Assembly (NCBI RefSeq): GCF_006363915.1
Contig: NZ_CP040946.1
Direction: 5' to 3' (one strand)
Origin: Methylophilus medardensis
GTDB lineage: Bacteria; Pseudomonadota; Gammaproteobacteria; Burkholderiales; Methylophilaceae
Length of the DNA stretch: 64,000 nucleotides
The notes beneath the pieces are model-generated. The model was not told the origin of the DNA and ran no database searches. It was given only the letters and a program-made list of their open reading frames with translations. Positions within the stretch are counted from its first letter, which is position 1. The number at the start of each line of letters is the position of its first letter. Positions 19,405 to 28,704 of this stretch are shown here, piece after piece. A program made the translations under genes and the position numbers.

Positions 19405-20393
19405 CCGAAGACCAGTTCCGCAAGCGCTGGGATACCGAAAAACCGGTTTACCAGGCTTGGGCAGACTTCATTAAGCACAACATAGAGCAAGCGTTAGCCG
19501 CGTCAATTGCTCCGACAACGCTCGATTATTTTCTGAAGATCCCAGTCAAGCCAAGGCTTAAACTTGAGTCAACGTTGATTGATAAAGCCTTCCACCGTAA
19601 GCAGTATCAAAATCCTTATGACGATGTCCAAGATAAAGTTGGCATGCGCTTCGTCGTGCTGTTGACGAGTGATATCAAGAAAGTTTGCCAGGTAATCGAA
19701 TCTGAAGAGAGTAAGAAATTCTGGGTATTCTCCAGAGATCGCGACTATGAAATCGAACGGTTGGCCAAACCACTGGAGTTTACTTATCAGTCTGTACACT
19801 TCGTTTTAAAAGCTACTGCAGGCAATGTATTTGGTGGCATCAACATCCTTGAGCACACACCATGCGAGGTGCAAATCAGAACGCTATTGCAACACGCACA
19901 TAGCGAATTAACTCACGATACGATTTATAAACCTAAAACGACAGCGCAACCTGGAGTCAAGCGCACTGTTGCCAAAAGCATGGCTTTGATTGAAGCAACC
20001 GATGAGTTCTTTGAAAAAGCCATGCAGGATATTGAGGAAGCTCTTAAACCTCAAAACGACATTCTGAATTTGCTCAAAAAAATATACACCGACAACGTCG
20101 GCACGGGCGTGGGAGACGAGCAATCCAATCAGCTTCTTACCGATACCTACATAGATCTTTTGCAAGCACCTGATGTTGGCGAAAAGATTTCGAAATTCCT
20201 TGAGGAAAAATCCTTCATTTATAAACGTGTCAATGAACGACGCGCCAGCAAGCATCTTTTTTCTCAGCCGGGCATATTGTTAAGCTATTACTTGGCTTCA
20301 AAAAACCCCGCTCAAACTAGGGGATTGTGGCCTTTCGAGATAGATGATCTGGCACTGATATTCAGTGACTTAGGCGATAGAATGCCGGATTGA
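19401..20393 (+). CDS. RelA/SpoT-type nucleotidyltransferase domain protein
   Basis: A 330-residue protein. Residues about 48-175 match the RelA/SpoT synthetase fold: RLKLES and K62 (R52, K54, S57), DKVGMRF (D78, G81, R83), SVHFVL near 131-136, and EVQIRT (E156, Q158, R160) followed by HSELTHD (H172). There is no HD hydrolase domain and no TGS or ACT domain, so it is a small synthetase-like protein with a helical C-terminal part. Such enzymes make (p)ppGpp or (p)ppApp or pyrophosphorylate tRNA, and several are phage-defence toxins. It is coupled to the nucleoid-associated-like gene. Whether it is a toxin or a regulator cannot be told from sequence. Confidence 0.75.
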   Translation: MTEDQFRKRWDTEKPVYQAWADFIKHNIEQALAASIAPTTLDYFLKIPVKPRLKLESTLIDKAFHRKQYQNPYDDVQDKVGMRFVVLLTSDIKKVCQVIESEESKKFWVFSRDRDYEIERLAKPLEFTYQSVHFVLKATAGNVFGGINILEHTPCEVQIRTLLQHAHSELTHDTIYKPKTTAQPGVKRTVAKSMALIEATDEFFEKAMQDIEEALKPQNDILNLLKKIYTDNVGTGVGDEQSNQLLTDTYIDLLQAPDVGEKISKFLEEKSFIYKRVNERRASKHLFSQPGILLSYYLASKNPAQTRGLWPFEIDDLALIFSDLGDRMPD

Positions 20394-20445
20394 TGTGGAG
20401 GATTCTCGTTCCATACACGCCTCGAAGGTAAAGTTGTATCTAACT

Positions 20446-21048
20446 TTAAGCCCCATGTATGTCATTGTGACACTTATCGAAAATTGTCAGGAGCAAATTG
20501 GCTTTATCGGGCAAGTTGCTACTTTGAATAACCTTCCTGGCCTCAGCCAACGCATACCACTTGAAGTCCAGGACTTCCGTCATGTTTGGAACTGGTTTTA
20601 TTGAATCTTGCTTATCAATAATGATCGTGCATTTCCAGTATGCCTTTTTGGTCATGCTAATATGCTCCATCCAAGTTCCTATTGCATCATCGGCTACGAG
20701 TCTTTCGTTTCGCCTATCTTTGATAAGCGGAATAGTGGCGATATATCTAATCGATTTTATGTTGTTTGAAAGTAATTCCTTACGAATTTTACTATCTAAC
20801 CCGAACTCTTGTGATAAACATCTATCGACTGCATCTTTAAATGAATCCTTCAGGTTCACACCTTCCTGGGGCGGCATCCACCGATCATGATAAATAGACT
20901 TCGCTAACAAAATAGAGGAATCAGGTTCTCGAGTTATTACACAAACTACCACCTGGACTCTTGCACCCAGCAAGCGGGATATATTTTTACGATCGGCAAC
21001 CCATTTTATGGGCGACACAGTTTTTGACACTAATTTATACCATGACAT
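20446..21048 (-). CDS. Nudix-like protein with a degenerate catalytic box
   Basis: A 200-residue protein with the shape of a Nudix hydrolase: a beta strand VQVVVCVITRE near 32, then WMPPQEGVNLKDSF near 57, and the helix DAVDRCLSQEFGL near 72. Compared with the Nudix box (GX5EX7REUXEEXGU), the first glutamate is D or S and REUXEE reads RCLSQE, leaving one of the usual metal-binding glutamates. It may be inactive or altered in metal use. It converges with the RelA/SpoT gene, with 52 bp between stops. Nudix folds could act on alarmones, but any link to the neighbour is a guess. Confidence 0.6.
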   Translation of the reverse strand: MSWYKLVSKTVSPIKWVADRKNISRLLGARVQVVVCVITREPDSSILLAKSIYHDRWMPPQEGVNLKDSFKDAVDRCLSQEFGLDSKIRKELLSNNIKSIRYIATIPLIKDRRNERLVADDAIGTWMEHISMTKKAYWKCTIIIDKQDSIKPVPNMTEVLDFKWYALAEARKVIQSSNLPDKANLLLTIFDKCHNDIHGA

Positions 21049-21189
21049 TTTGTTCTTCTTATCTATTTTTAGAAATTGATGTAGATTTTTGGAAATTTAG
21101 AGCATATTAATTTTAGATGTGAATAGCCACTAACTTTTCATACATTATTCAGATCAGCAACTAGCCTGATTTTAGCCTTCATAACTACA

Positions 21190-21564
21190 CTAAAAAAGAT
21201 CTACTCTAAACCTTATATACCGAGTCTTCGCAGTTAACACTTTAACTCGACCTTGTCCTGGGTTGGTTTTATAAGTAGCTTCAATTAGACCAGCAAGTAC
21301 CAAAGCATTAACATCACGCATTACTGACCTTCTACTTCTATTTAGCCTTTCCGAAACATCACTAATAGTTCCAGGCTCCTTCATGATGGATCGCAGTAAA
21401 TTCAATCTTGCTGGTGAAATTAACTTCCTAAGATCTTCAAAATCCTCAAAAGTTAAGATTAACTCTTCTTCAAGAGTCTCACCTGCATCCGCAGCTCTAG
21501 AAATAAGACGCCCCCTCACAAAAAAGTTTGAGTCAGTTCCAGTAGTGATTGTTACTTTCTTCAT
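21190..21564 (-). CDS. Winged-helix DNA-binding protein (HVO_A0114-like antitoxin type)
   Basis: A 124-residue protein. The centre FEDFEDLRKLISPARLNLLR then EPGTISDVSERLNRS, followed by RDVNALVLAGLIEATYK, is a winged helix like the HVO_A0114/TumA antitoxins. Those usually pair with a TumE-type toxin, but no small toxin reading frame is visible on either side: 86 bp separate it from the stop of the gene at 21651 and 141 bp from the Nudix start. It is thus an orphan antitoxin or a simple regulator. Confidence 0.65.
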   Translation of the reverse strand: MKKVTITTGTDSNFFVRGRLISRAADAGETLEEELILTFEDFEDLRKLISPARLNLLRSIMKEPGTISDVSERLNRSRRSVMRDVNALVLAGLIEATYKTNPGQGRVKVLTAKTRYIRFRVDLF

Positions 21565-21650
21565 TGAACTATAAAACTTCGCCTTCAGTGTAAGCCTTGT
21601 TGTTAATCCATAAGAGATAGTCTTGCGCTTGCAAAATATGTGAGTGAACT

Positions 21651-23105
21651 TTAAGAAATGAGCAATTTTTCTTTTTGATTATGAAGTAATTTTTTAATTG
21701 GACCACAATCGTTAGGCTTCTCATGCCCAGCACTTCCTTGGATGTATTTTCTGACGAGAGTTTCTATAAGATTAACGGCCTTACTATCTGTACAAATAAA
21801 ACCAACTGGCATTGTGACTGGATAGCTCTCTGGAAATGACATATGGTAGACAACTACAGCTAGCTCGCGCTCTAAAGCTAGGACCTCAACATTCCCCCCC
21901 AAAAAGCCCTCTCTGATGCCGTGAGCATTTTCCAAGTCAGGATCTAACTCATTTTTCCACTGTTTGATCGCTCTTTGATCCTCTGAATTTTCTATAGGTA
22001 AATAGAGCGTTGGAGAGTACAGGGTCTTGTCTTTTGTTTTTGCTTTATTGTAAAAATCGCTTAACGCAACATGTAGTCGATTGCTTTTACTCCAGTATGG
22101 GTCACTAGATGCCAACCAAATAAAAGATCTTTGATCGTCATTAATGCCATTTTTGATACGAGAATTCAATGCTGGGGCCAAGTGCTTTTGTAATAACGCC
22201 CAGTTTTCTTCAGAGTATAGTGGGCCAATAAAGGTAATTCTCTTAGCGCTATTCTCTTCAATTTTATGAAGGTCTTCTAAAAAATTTAGATTTATAGAGT
22301 GTGTCTTAGACTCAATTAATTTGATTGTGAAATCATCGTTGATTTGCATCATTGCCTTGGCAATCTCAATCATGTTATTTGGCCTAGCTAAGCGATCTAA
22401 TTCAATCGTAATAAGCTGTTGCACATAATCTGAATCATTTAATATTTCAAAATCTTCACGCTCAACACTTCTACCTTGTTCATCAACATTGAAATTGACT
22501 GTTAGGCGAAGAGGCATTTGCCCGATTTTGTTAACTGTGTTCACAGTGTATACAGTGGGATTATCTTTTTCATCTTGAGTAAGACTTTTTGAAAGAAGAT
22601 TCTTATTTAAAATTTCATGGAACTGATGCTGGAACGCCTTTTCAACCAGACTCTCACTCTTAGCAATACTCTCAGTTGCAACTGGGAGTGAAATCCCTGA
22701 TTTCCACTTATCAGAGCGAAGATTCCCATGGCAAGAGAGTGTAGCCAAATCAAAACATAGCCTTGCCCAACTATCTTGAAGTAGGGCTAGTTTTGGAGCT
22801 TCTCCCAGGTCTGAGAAATACCCGATTGATTTCTCCGTGAGCGCTAATCTCCCTGTTTCATTAAGCATCAACTCCTCTCGCGTAACTAAGTCTGCTACTG
22901 CCTCATCAATCTCTCTACGACTAAATCCAAAAAAGACAGAAATCTGGCTTTTGGTCATTGGTGACAAATGAACAAGCCTCAGAACGAACTCTCTGACAAA
23001 CGGCAGTCCTCTTTGACTGACATAAGAAAAATGAATATTGAATCTTTGAGCGGGTAATAAAAAATCAACCGCATGGTATTTAAAAGTACGATCCAATCTA
23101 ACCAC
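21651..23105 (-). CDS. Unknown protein with winged-helix, partner of the NERD-kinase-helicase
   Basis: A 484-residue protein that I do not recognise. Residues about 35-95 (LPFVREFVLRLVHLSPMTKS then SRREIDEAVADLVTREELM) look like a winged helix. The C-terminal half has alternating strands and helices, with RITFIGPLYSEENWALLQ near 287 and SFIWLASSDPYWSKS near 325. It starts with GTG at 23105 and overlaps the end of the 1655-residue gene by 8 bp, so the two are made together. The conserved coupling points to a two-protein system; this subunit could be the specificity or effector part. Confidence 0.7.
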   Translation of the reverse strand: MVRLDRTFKYHAVDFLLPAQRFNIHFSYVSQRGLPFVREFVLRLVHLSPMTKSQISVFFGFSRREIDEAVADLVTREELMLNETGRLALTEKSIGYFSDLGEAPKLALLQDSWARLCFDLATLSCHGNLRSDKWKSGISLPVATESIAKSESLVEKAFQHQFHEILNKNLLSKSLTQDEKDNPTVYTVNTVNKIGQMPLRLTVNFNVDEQGRSVEREDFEILNDSDYVQQLITIELDRLARPNNMIEIAKAMMQINDDFTIKLIESKTHSINLNFLEDLHKIEENSAKRITFIGPLYSEENWALLQKHLAPALNSRIKNGINDDQRSFIWLASSDPYWSKSNRLHVALSDFYNKAKTKDKTLYSPTLYLPIENSEDQRAIKQWKNELDPDLENAHGIREGFLGGNVEVLALERELAVVVYHMSFPESYPVTMPVGFICTDSKAVNLIETLVRKYIQGSAGHEKPNDCGPIKKLLHNQKEKLLIS

Positions 23106-26100
23106 CTGTTTTCTTCTTTTTTGCTGCTATAAATTTATAACCGTTTTGCTCACCCATCTCACTCATAAAGGCAACAACCTTCCCCAATGGCTTATCTTTA
23201 TTGTGAGTTGTCCACATTTCTGCATTGCCTACTATCAGTAGCCTATCCATTGCCCTGGACATTGCGACATTAATACGATTAGGCGCTCTTAGGAACCCTG
23301 GACTGCGTTGTTTATCTGACCTTGTAAGACTCAAGATAATAATTCTGTTTTCTTTACCTTGATAACTATCAACAGTATCAATTTTGACCAACTCTTTGAA
23401 ACCTTCACTCCAAATCGCCTGATTGAATTTCTGTCGTAACAATCGCTTTTGCTCTGCATACATGCAAATAACACCAATCAAAGCCTCGCCCTTATCTTTA
23501 AATTTTTCTAAGTCATTTAAAAACAGTTCATTAACGGAAATTTGTTTAAGAATCTCAATAATTTGGTCAGCCTCACAGCGATTGTAAATACTCACCCCAC
23601 GATCACCTAGATGATTTGCTGCATCTTTAAAAGATGAAGTATCCAACCAAGTAACTGATGTACGAAGAGCTTCAGGTGCTCTTTTGTAAATATCAGGGAT
23701 CACTCGAGGACCATTAACAAGCTTGCCATCATAAAATGTCTTTGATACTAAGTCGCCAATAGATGGCGCCATTCGATATTGCGTCAGGAGCGTTGCACTT
23801 GTTTGCTTTCCATACTCTGAGTTAAAAGCACGAGCAAAATCACTTCTAAGAATTTCATCTAACTCTGCATGTTTGTCATTGATTCCTAATCGTCGGGCTA
23901 ATGCAGCTTTATGTGCATCAGAATACAAGGGTGGCAATTGCAGATGATCTCCGACTAAAAGCACGCGCTTAGCAGATTGTATTGCGATGGCAAGTTCGCT
24001 AGCGATTGATCGAGCAGCCTCATCAATAATAACGAAGTCATAAATATTGTCCTGAATTCCAATATGACCCTGCCCAATCCCAACGCAAGTTCCAGTAACT
24101 AGTTGTCTAGAGCGTGCGTAGAACTCATCAAGATTAACTCTCTCAGCCGACAAAGCCTCTTGCATGTCTCGTGAAATCTTAGCTAAAGCCCTAACTCTCC
24201 TAACCTCACTAGGACGAACGTTATACTCTGAACAAAGCTTGGATATTAAGAGTGATTTAGCTTCAGAAATATTGCTCTCTTTTGAAAATGGAATACCATA
24301 ATCCACGTAGAGAGTTGTTCTAATACTATTATCCATTTCTGCAGAAATCTTCTTAAGAGCTTTTAAATCAATTTCATCATCAATACGTTGCAAACTATTT
24401 AACATCGCCTCTAGATGATCTATCTGCTTGAAAAGCTTTAACTCTACGTCTACAACTGCGGATATGAACTCTGGATCAAGTCCTAAAGCATCCGCAAAAG
24501 TAGCAACTCGATAGCGATATTCCGCATTGAACAACTCTCGTTTTTCAGCCGTAATTGCGTGAGAATAGACATCTTTAAGCCCATCTGACACAGCACCTTC
24601 ACGATTACTGAATCGAACTACCTCTAGCTCCGTACCAAGCCTGTTGCAATGCTTTCTGATTCTCTCCGCCGCAGTGTTAACGGCTTCATGTGACTGACTA
24701 ACCAAAAGAATCCTACGTACATCAAGCTTTTCTACAAGGAAGTGAACGAATGCAGAGATAAACTCCGTCTTCCCAGTGCCAGGAGGCCCTTGCAATAAAG
24801 ACAAAGGTCCATAATTTAAAAGCTTAGAGAAGGCTTCTCTCTGTTGCTCGTTGAGACTCACTCTATTTCCGTGTTTGTCCTCACGATCATATCTGGCAAA
24901 ATCTTCATCATTTACAGAGATGTTGTAATGTATTGCTGGCTCTTTGCACCCCGGGTCGAAGAAATCAACGAGTGCAGGCAAGACCCCCTCCCTATCAAGA
25001 AGACGTTCAAGAGCCGCTTTACGCTTACGATAAGAAGCCCGGTCTTGCTTTGTCCTAAAGTAGACTGAATCACCATCTTTGAGAGCGTAAGCCGCACTGC
25101 GAATCTTATTTAATCTAACTTCATTCAAAGCTGATTTTTTAAGCAGCACCTCTCCAATCACTTTTTCCGAGCCATCTCTATCAATGAGAAGAGCCTCAAC
25201 TTCATCTGTGCTTACAAAAGCCCCTAAGGGATCAACATCTGCCTGATAAGGAATAATCAATTCATTGTCGTTATCCAAAGGCTTAAAATAGGCTCCAATC
25301 AATTCAATATTAGGATTTGATTCTGTCTCAGTATCAAGTATTGCCCGCCATAACGATTGCGTAGAAATATCGGCAGCAATTTCGGCATACTCCCTATCAA
25401 TTGATGCGTCAGCTTTCTCGAAAATATCTTTGAGCTGATTGCTAAGCTCTGACTCATCAATTTCAGGTTGAACAAATTCAAGAAGCTCGATTGCCCTGGA
25501 AAAAGCTTCATTATCACTGAGATAATCCGATAACCCTGAGAGTAGTGTAAGTCGACCAGGCTTAATACAAATCGGCCGATTGATCTCGAATTGACTCTCT
25601 TCGGCTGTCCTAAAAGTTACATCAGATCTCGCTCTTGGAAGTGATGCTCCAACAAAGCCTTTTTTAGCTTTGTCATAGAAAGCAACAAACGAACCTCCAA
25701 TACCGGAAAAGGTCACTGCGTAATCAGTTTTGCCAAGTTTAGGCTTATCAACTTTGACATAGAGATGCCCATTATCTGGAAAAATGGTAAAAGACTCGTC
25801 AATACCGCTAAGTATTAATTCAATAAGTTCATGTTTTGGCGCCTCGTTTTGCGTTCTCAAGGCCTTTTTAAACCGTCCTAAATCTCTGAATCCGAAATCT
25901 AAATCGCTTAACTCAAACTGAACAACTTCAGCGACTTTAGGATATTCGTTGGACTCCGCACCCCATTCCATCCCCAGTAGCTCACACGACATTCGCATGA
26001 CTGCGAAAATGTCCCTTTGCTGAGAAGAACTAGCATCTATATTTTCAGGGCTGTATCTATGATTTTTAGCTTCTGCTGAATTGTGGCAAAAGTCTGGCAT

Positions 26101-28065
26101 GTCAATCAGGTAAATATCACTGCCACTATTAGCAACCATAACGTTTTCAGGGTGTAAGTCACCATGAGTAATGCCTAGACCATGAAGATACTCGATAGCA
26201 TCGGTCAATTTCTCAATCAAGCCAATTTTGGCCTCATTTTCCGAGACCATGTTTGCCCAAGTCACTCCATCAACAATATCAGTTACCAGATACATACTGT
26301 TCGACCTGGAAGCCAAGCCGTACTCATGAATCCGTGGTAAGCAAATCGGATTTACCGTTGCAATTTTATCTAACTGTTTTAGAAAAGTTAGAACCCTGAA
26401 GTTGCTGACAGCAGCATCTCCTTTTCCGCCTACATTTAACCAGGCTTTTACTAATCTGCCACTGGAGTAATAGACCTCTTTATCATCTGTCCCTACCAGA
26501 AAATCCCCTTCATCAGGAAACTGTCTCGTGTGGTTTATAGGGTGTCGATAGGCATCTAATTCAAAATCATCAAAAGTAGGGATTGATTCAGCATCAGGCT
26601 CTGCTCGCTTGAGTGCATCAAAAAATTCTGCAGCATCTTTGAATTTGGCTGTCACAGCCTCAAGAATAACTCCAACATACCAGTCCTTGCTTGCGAGTAT
26701 GTCACCCTCGATGCTTTCCAAACTTTTAGAAGACATTCTCTTCGCACTTAAGAGATGCCAAGCTAACAGGCCAAGCGCATGAACATCTTGCTGAAATGGA
26801 GTTATTGACGCCCCCTCAAGCATGTCCTTAATCTCTGCAGCGCCAACTGACAGACTGCTTCGATAATCGCCAACCGTTCCTATCGGTTGATGGTAAGCCG
26901 AAATGAAGTTAGAGAGCGCAATTTCCTTGGATGGTGAAAGCCACAAACTATGATCCGCAATATCACGGTGAGCAATTTTGATTCCATGTAGATCAGCAAA
27001 CTTAGCGATCAACAGCTTTGTTAGGTTAAGCCTGTCGACCATATTAAATGACTGACCATATTTCCCAACGAACTCGTTGAATCTCACATGTCCGGGAGGT
27101 AATTCGTAAACCTCACTATATTGAGATGTAACTTCATCTCTCTCGAAACTTGTCAGAGAGCGAAGACAATGGTTGTAAAGATCACGGTTTTGATAGTTAA
27201 TGAATTGCAAAACCTCTCTTTCACGAGACACAATTTCCGCCCGACCCTGAGAGGTGATGGCTTTGTTGCCGTCAAGCTTTTTAAAATCCCAAACTCTAAG
27301 TAAGGAATCCTTCCCCTTTGATATCTCTGAACTTGCCAAGTACTCTTTATAGACAGAATTGGGGTGTTCAAAAATTGGTTCTACCGCTGTAAAGCCTCCA
27401 ATCCTTAGAGCTTTAGGAGCTGTATTTCCTTTAAGAAACAACTGATCAAAAATTGGAAAATCTTGATTTAGAACTTGAGCATTCGGATGAGGACGGAAGA
27501 AATGATTAAATTTGCCCTTGTCGGAGAAACGAAGAAAGTCTTGAAGAGACAGAGTATGTTGACGCTCAACTTCTGGGAGCTGACTAAAATCGGCGTTCCC
27601 AGTCATTACAACAAAGAAATGAACTTGCGGCACATGATGCTTATTAGTAAATTGGGATGAATATCTTTTTAATTTATTTTCTAATAAGAATTTCTTGTTT
27701 CTCGTGACAGTAACCGGTGAGCGCCCCATATTCTTATCGCCCTTAAACCAATTATCACCACTTAACGTAATTGGATCACGATTCCAATCCTTCAACTCAA
27801 CTACGATAACATTGCAGTGAGTAATGATGACTAAATCGAACTCTCCCTCTTTTCCCTTAGCGTCAACAAATCGAAATCCGGCATACCCCTTCCAGGGGAA
27901 CATGCTGTCCCGTCCAAGCCCACTCGCTGCGAGTTGATCTCTTAGTGAACCTCCTCTTTGTGAGGTTGCCCGTTCAGCAGCAGTAATACTAAACGCTTGC
28001 CCAATTTTTCTAATTGCTTCGGCCTCATGCTCTTGAAGGCCACCGTCCCAAATCTCGATTTCCAA
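23098..28065 (-). CDS. NERD - protein kinase-like - SF1 helicase fusion
   Basis: A 1655-residue multidomain protein. Residues 1-200 are a NERD nuclease-related domain with EGEFDLVI (D77) and VVELKDW (E90, K92). Residues about 260-480 look like a kinase fold with a decayed catalytic loop (HRDIADHSLWL, N replaced by S, no DFG). Residues about 510-760 look like a second kinase with HGDLHPENV near 637 and LIDMPDF near 655, so the key residues are present. From about 1080 on there is an SF1 helicase: GPPGTGKT near 1093, VIIDEAARS near 1348, GDHLQLPP, VDSYQGKE near 1567 and NVAMSRA. The start is TTG, supported by AGGA 6 bp upstream. It probably senses and degrades foreign DNA (inference). Confidence 0.8.
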   Translation of the reverse strand: MEIEIWDGGLQEHEAEAIRKIGQAFSITAAERATSQRGGSLRDQLAASGLGRDSMFPWKGYAGFRFVDAKGKEGEFDLVIITHCNVIVVELKDWNRDPITLSGDNWFKGDKNMGRSPVTVTRNKKFLLENKLKRYSSQFTNKHHVPQVHFFVVMTGNADFSQLPEVERQHTLSLQDFLRFSDKGKFNHFFRPHPNAQVLNQDFPIFDQLFLKGNTAPKALRIGGFTAVEPIFEHPNSVYKEYLASSEISKGKDSLLRVWDFKKLDGNKAITSQGRAEIVSREREVLQFINYQNRDLYNHCLRSLTSFERDEVTSQYSEVYELPPGHVRFNEFVGKYGQSFNMVDRLNLTKLLIAKFADLHGIKIAHRDIADHSLWLSPSKEIALSNFISAYHQPIGTVGDYRSSLSVGAAEIKDMLEGASITPFQQDVHALGLLAWHLLSAKRMSSKSLESIEGDILASKDWYVGVILEAVTAKFKDAAEFFDALKRAEPDAESIPTFDDFELDAYRHPINHTRQFPDEGDFLVGTDDKEVYYSSGRLVKAWLNVGGKGDAAVSNFRVLTFLKQLDKIATVNPICLPRIHEYGLASRSNSMYLVTDIVDGVTWANMVSENEAKIGLIEKLTDAIEYLHGLGITHGDLHPENVMVANSGSDIYLIDMPDFCHNSAEAKNHRYSPENIDASSSQQRDIFAVMRMSCELLGMEWGAESNEYPKVAEVVQFELSDLDFGFRDLGRFKKALRTQNEAPKHELIELILSGIDESFTIFPDNGHLYVKVDKPKLGKTDYAVTFSGIGGSFVAFYDKAKKGFVGASLPRARSDVTFRTAEESQFEINRPICIKPGRLTLLSGLSDYLSDNEAFSRAIELLEFVQPEIDESELSNQLKDIFEKADASIDREYAEIAADISTQSLWRAILDTETESNPNIELIGAYFKPLDNDNELIIPYQADVDPLGAFVSTDEVEALLIDRDGSEKVIGEVLLKKSALNEVRLNKIRSAAYALKDGDSVYFRTKQDRASYRKRKAALERLLDREGVLPALVDFFDPGCKEPAIHYNISVNDEDFARYDREDKHGNRVSLNEQQREAFSKLLNYGPLSLLQGPPGTGKTEFISAFVHFLVEKLDVRRILLVSQSHEAVNTAAERIRKHCNRLGTELEVVRFSNREGAVSDGLKDVYSHAITAEKRELFNAEYRYRVATFADALGLDPEFISAVVDVELKLFKQIDHLEAMLNSLQRIDDEIDLKALKKISAEMDNSIRTTLYVDYGIPFSKESNISEAKSLLISKLCSEYNVRPSEVRRVRALAKISRDMQEALSAERVNLDEFYARSRQLVTGTCVGIGQGHIGIQDNIYDFVIIDEAARSIASELAIAIQSAKRVLLVGDHLQLPPLYSDAHKAALARRLGINDKHAELDEILRSDFARAFNSEYGKQTSATLLTQYRMAPSIGDLVSKTFYDGKLVNGPRVIPDIYKRAPEALRTSVTWLDTSSFKDAANHLGDRGVSIYNRCEADQIIEILKQISVNELFLNDLEKFKDKGEALIGVICMYAEQKRLLRQKFNQAIWSEGFKELVKIDTVDSYQGKENRIIILSLTRSDKQRSPGFLRAPNRINVAMSRAMDRLLIVGNAEMWTTHNKDKPLGKVVAFMSEMGEQNGYKFIAAKKKKTGG

Positions 28066-28113
28066 TTTAAGTCCTATTTATTATGTTTTTTGTTTACTCT
28101 ACGACTTGTTAGA

Positions 28114-28230
28114 TCATTTTTTAACTGACCTTAACTTCTTATTTTTCTTTCTCAAGAAAATCGCTCCAGCAAAAGCAGCAATCGTGCAGATTATTGTGAC
28201 TACTAATAATGCATATGCAACAACAAGCAT
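28114..28230 (-). CDS. Small single-pass membrane protein, 38 residues
   Basis: An ATG at 28230 is followed by 38 codons and TGA. AGGA lies 8 bp upstream. Residues 2-26 (LVVAYALLVVTIICTIAAFA and onward) are one hydrophobic helix, ending in a very basic tail RKKNKKLR. The size, helix and positive tail are those of a small inner-membrane protein. It lies between the NERD-kinase-helicase start and the small gene downstream of tnsC, on the same strand as both. Confidence 0.5.
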   Translation of the reverse strand: MLVVAYALLVVTIICTIAAFAGAIFLRKKNKKLRSVKK

Positions 28231-28279
28231 TTTAAAGTCCTACACATTTATACAATAATTAGTTTACCCTCTTCAGGGA

Positions 28280-28651
28280 TCATTTACGCATGTCGATTAA
28301 GTCATGTTTATTTTCTTCTGTAACTCCTGATAGCAACTCCTCCAGTTGAGACTCACTCCCACACGTCTTCTGTTCGTTGAAGTCATTGAACAAACTTGAT
28401 ATAAGTTGAACTTCAATGTCTTGCGGAGCGATCCGTGCTATCGCTGCGAACTGCTGAATAGTTGGAAACCCATCATCAGGAGGATATGAAATTTCAGTCG
28501 CATTTATTAAATTTACAAGAGCCCTGTGAATCAGATCCTCCATTGAGGATGCACCGACTCTTTCCTTCAGTGCTTCAGCTGTTTCATAACTGACGGAAGA
28601 AGAAGTGTCCTCCCTGAAGTTCACCACCACTTTAGTATCACTATCTGCCAT
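28280..28651 (-). CDS. Small protein downstream of tnsC, possible ribbon-helix-helix
   Basis: A 123-residue protein. The N-terminal half (VSYETAEALKERVGASSMED then LIHRALVNLI) fits a ribbon-helix-helix or similar small DNA-binding fold. The C-terminal half is acidic and helical (ESQLEELLSGVTEENKHDLI). It lies 53 bp after the tnsC stop on the same strand, so it is probably the last gene of the tnsABC operon. It could be a transposition accessory factor in the place where Tn7 carries further tns genes; it does not resemble TnsD or TnsE. Confidence 0.6.
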   Translation of the reverse strand: MADSDTKVVVNFREDTSSSVSYETAEALKERVGASSMEDLIHRALVNLINATEISYPPDDGFPTIQQFAAIARIAPQDIEVQLISSLFNDFNEQKTCGSESQLEELLSGVTEENKHDLIDMRK

Positions 28652-28704
28652 GATTTAGCTCCATCTCTAAGTCCTCAGAATTCGCAGAAAATTAGTAAAT
28701 TCGA

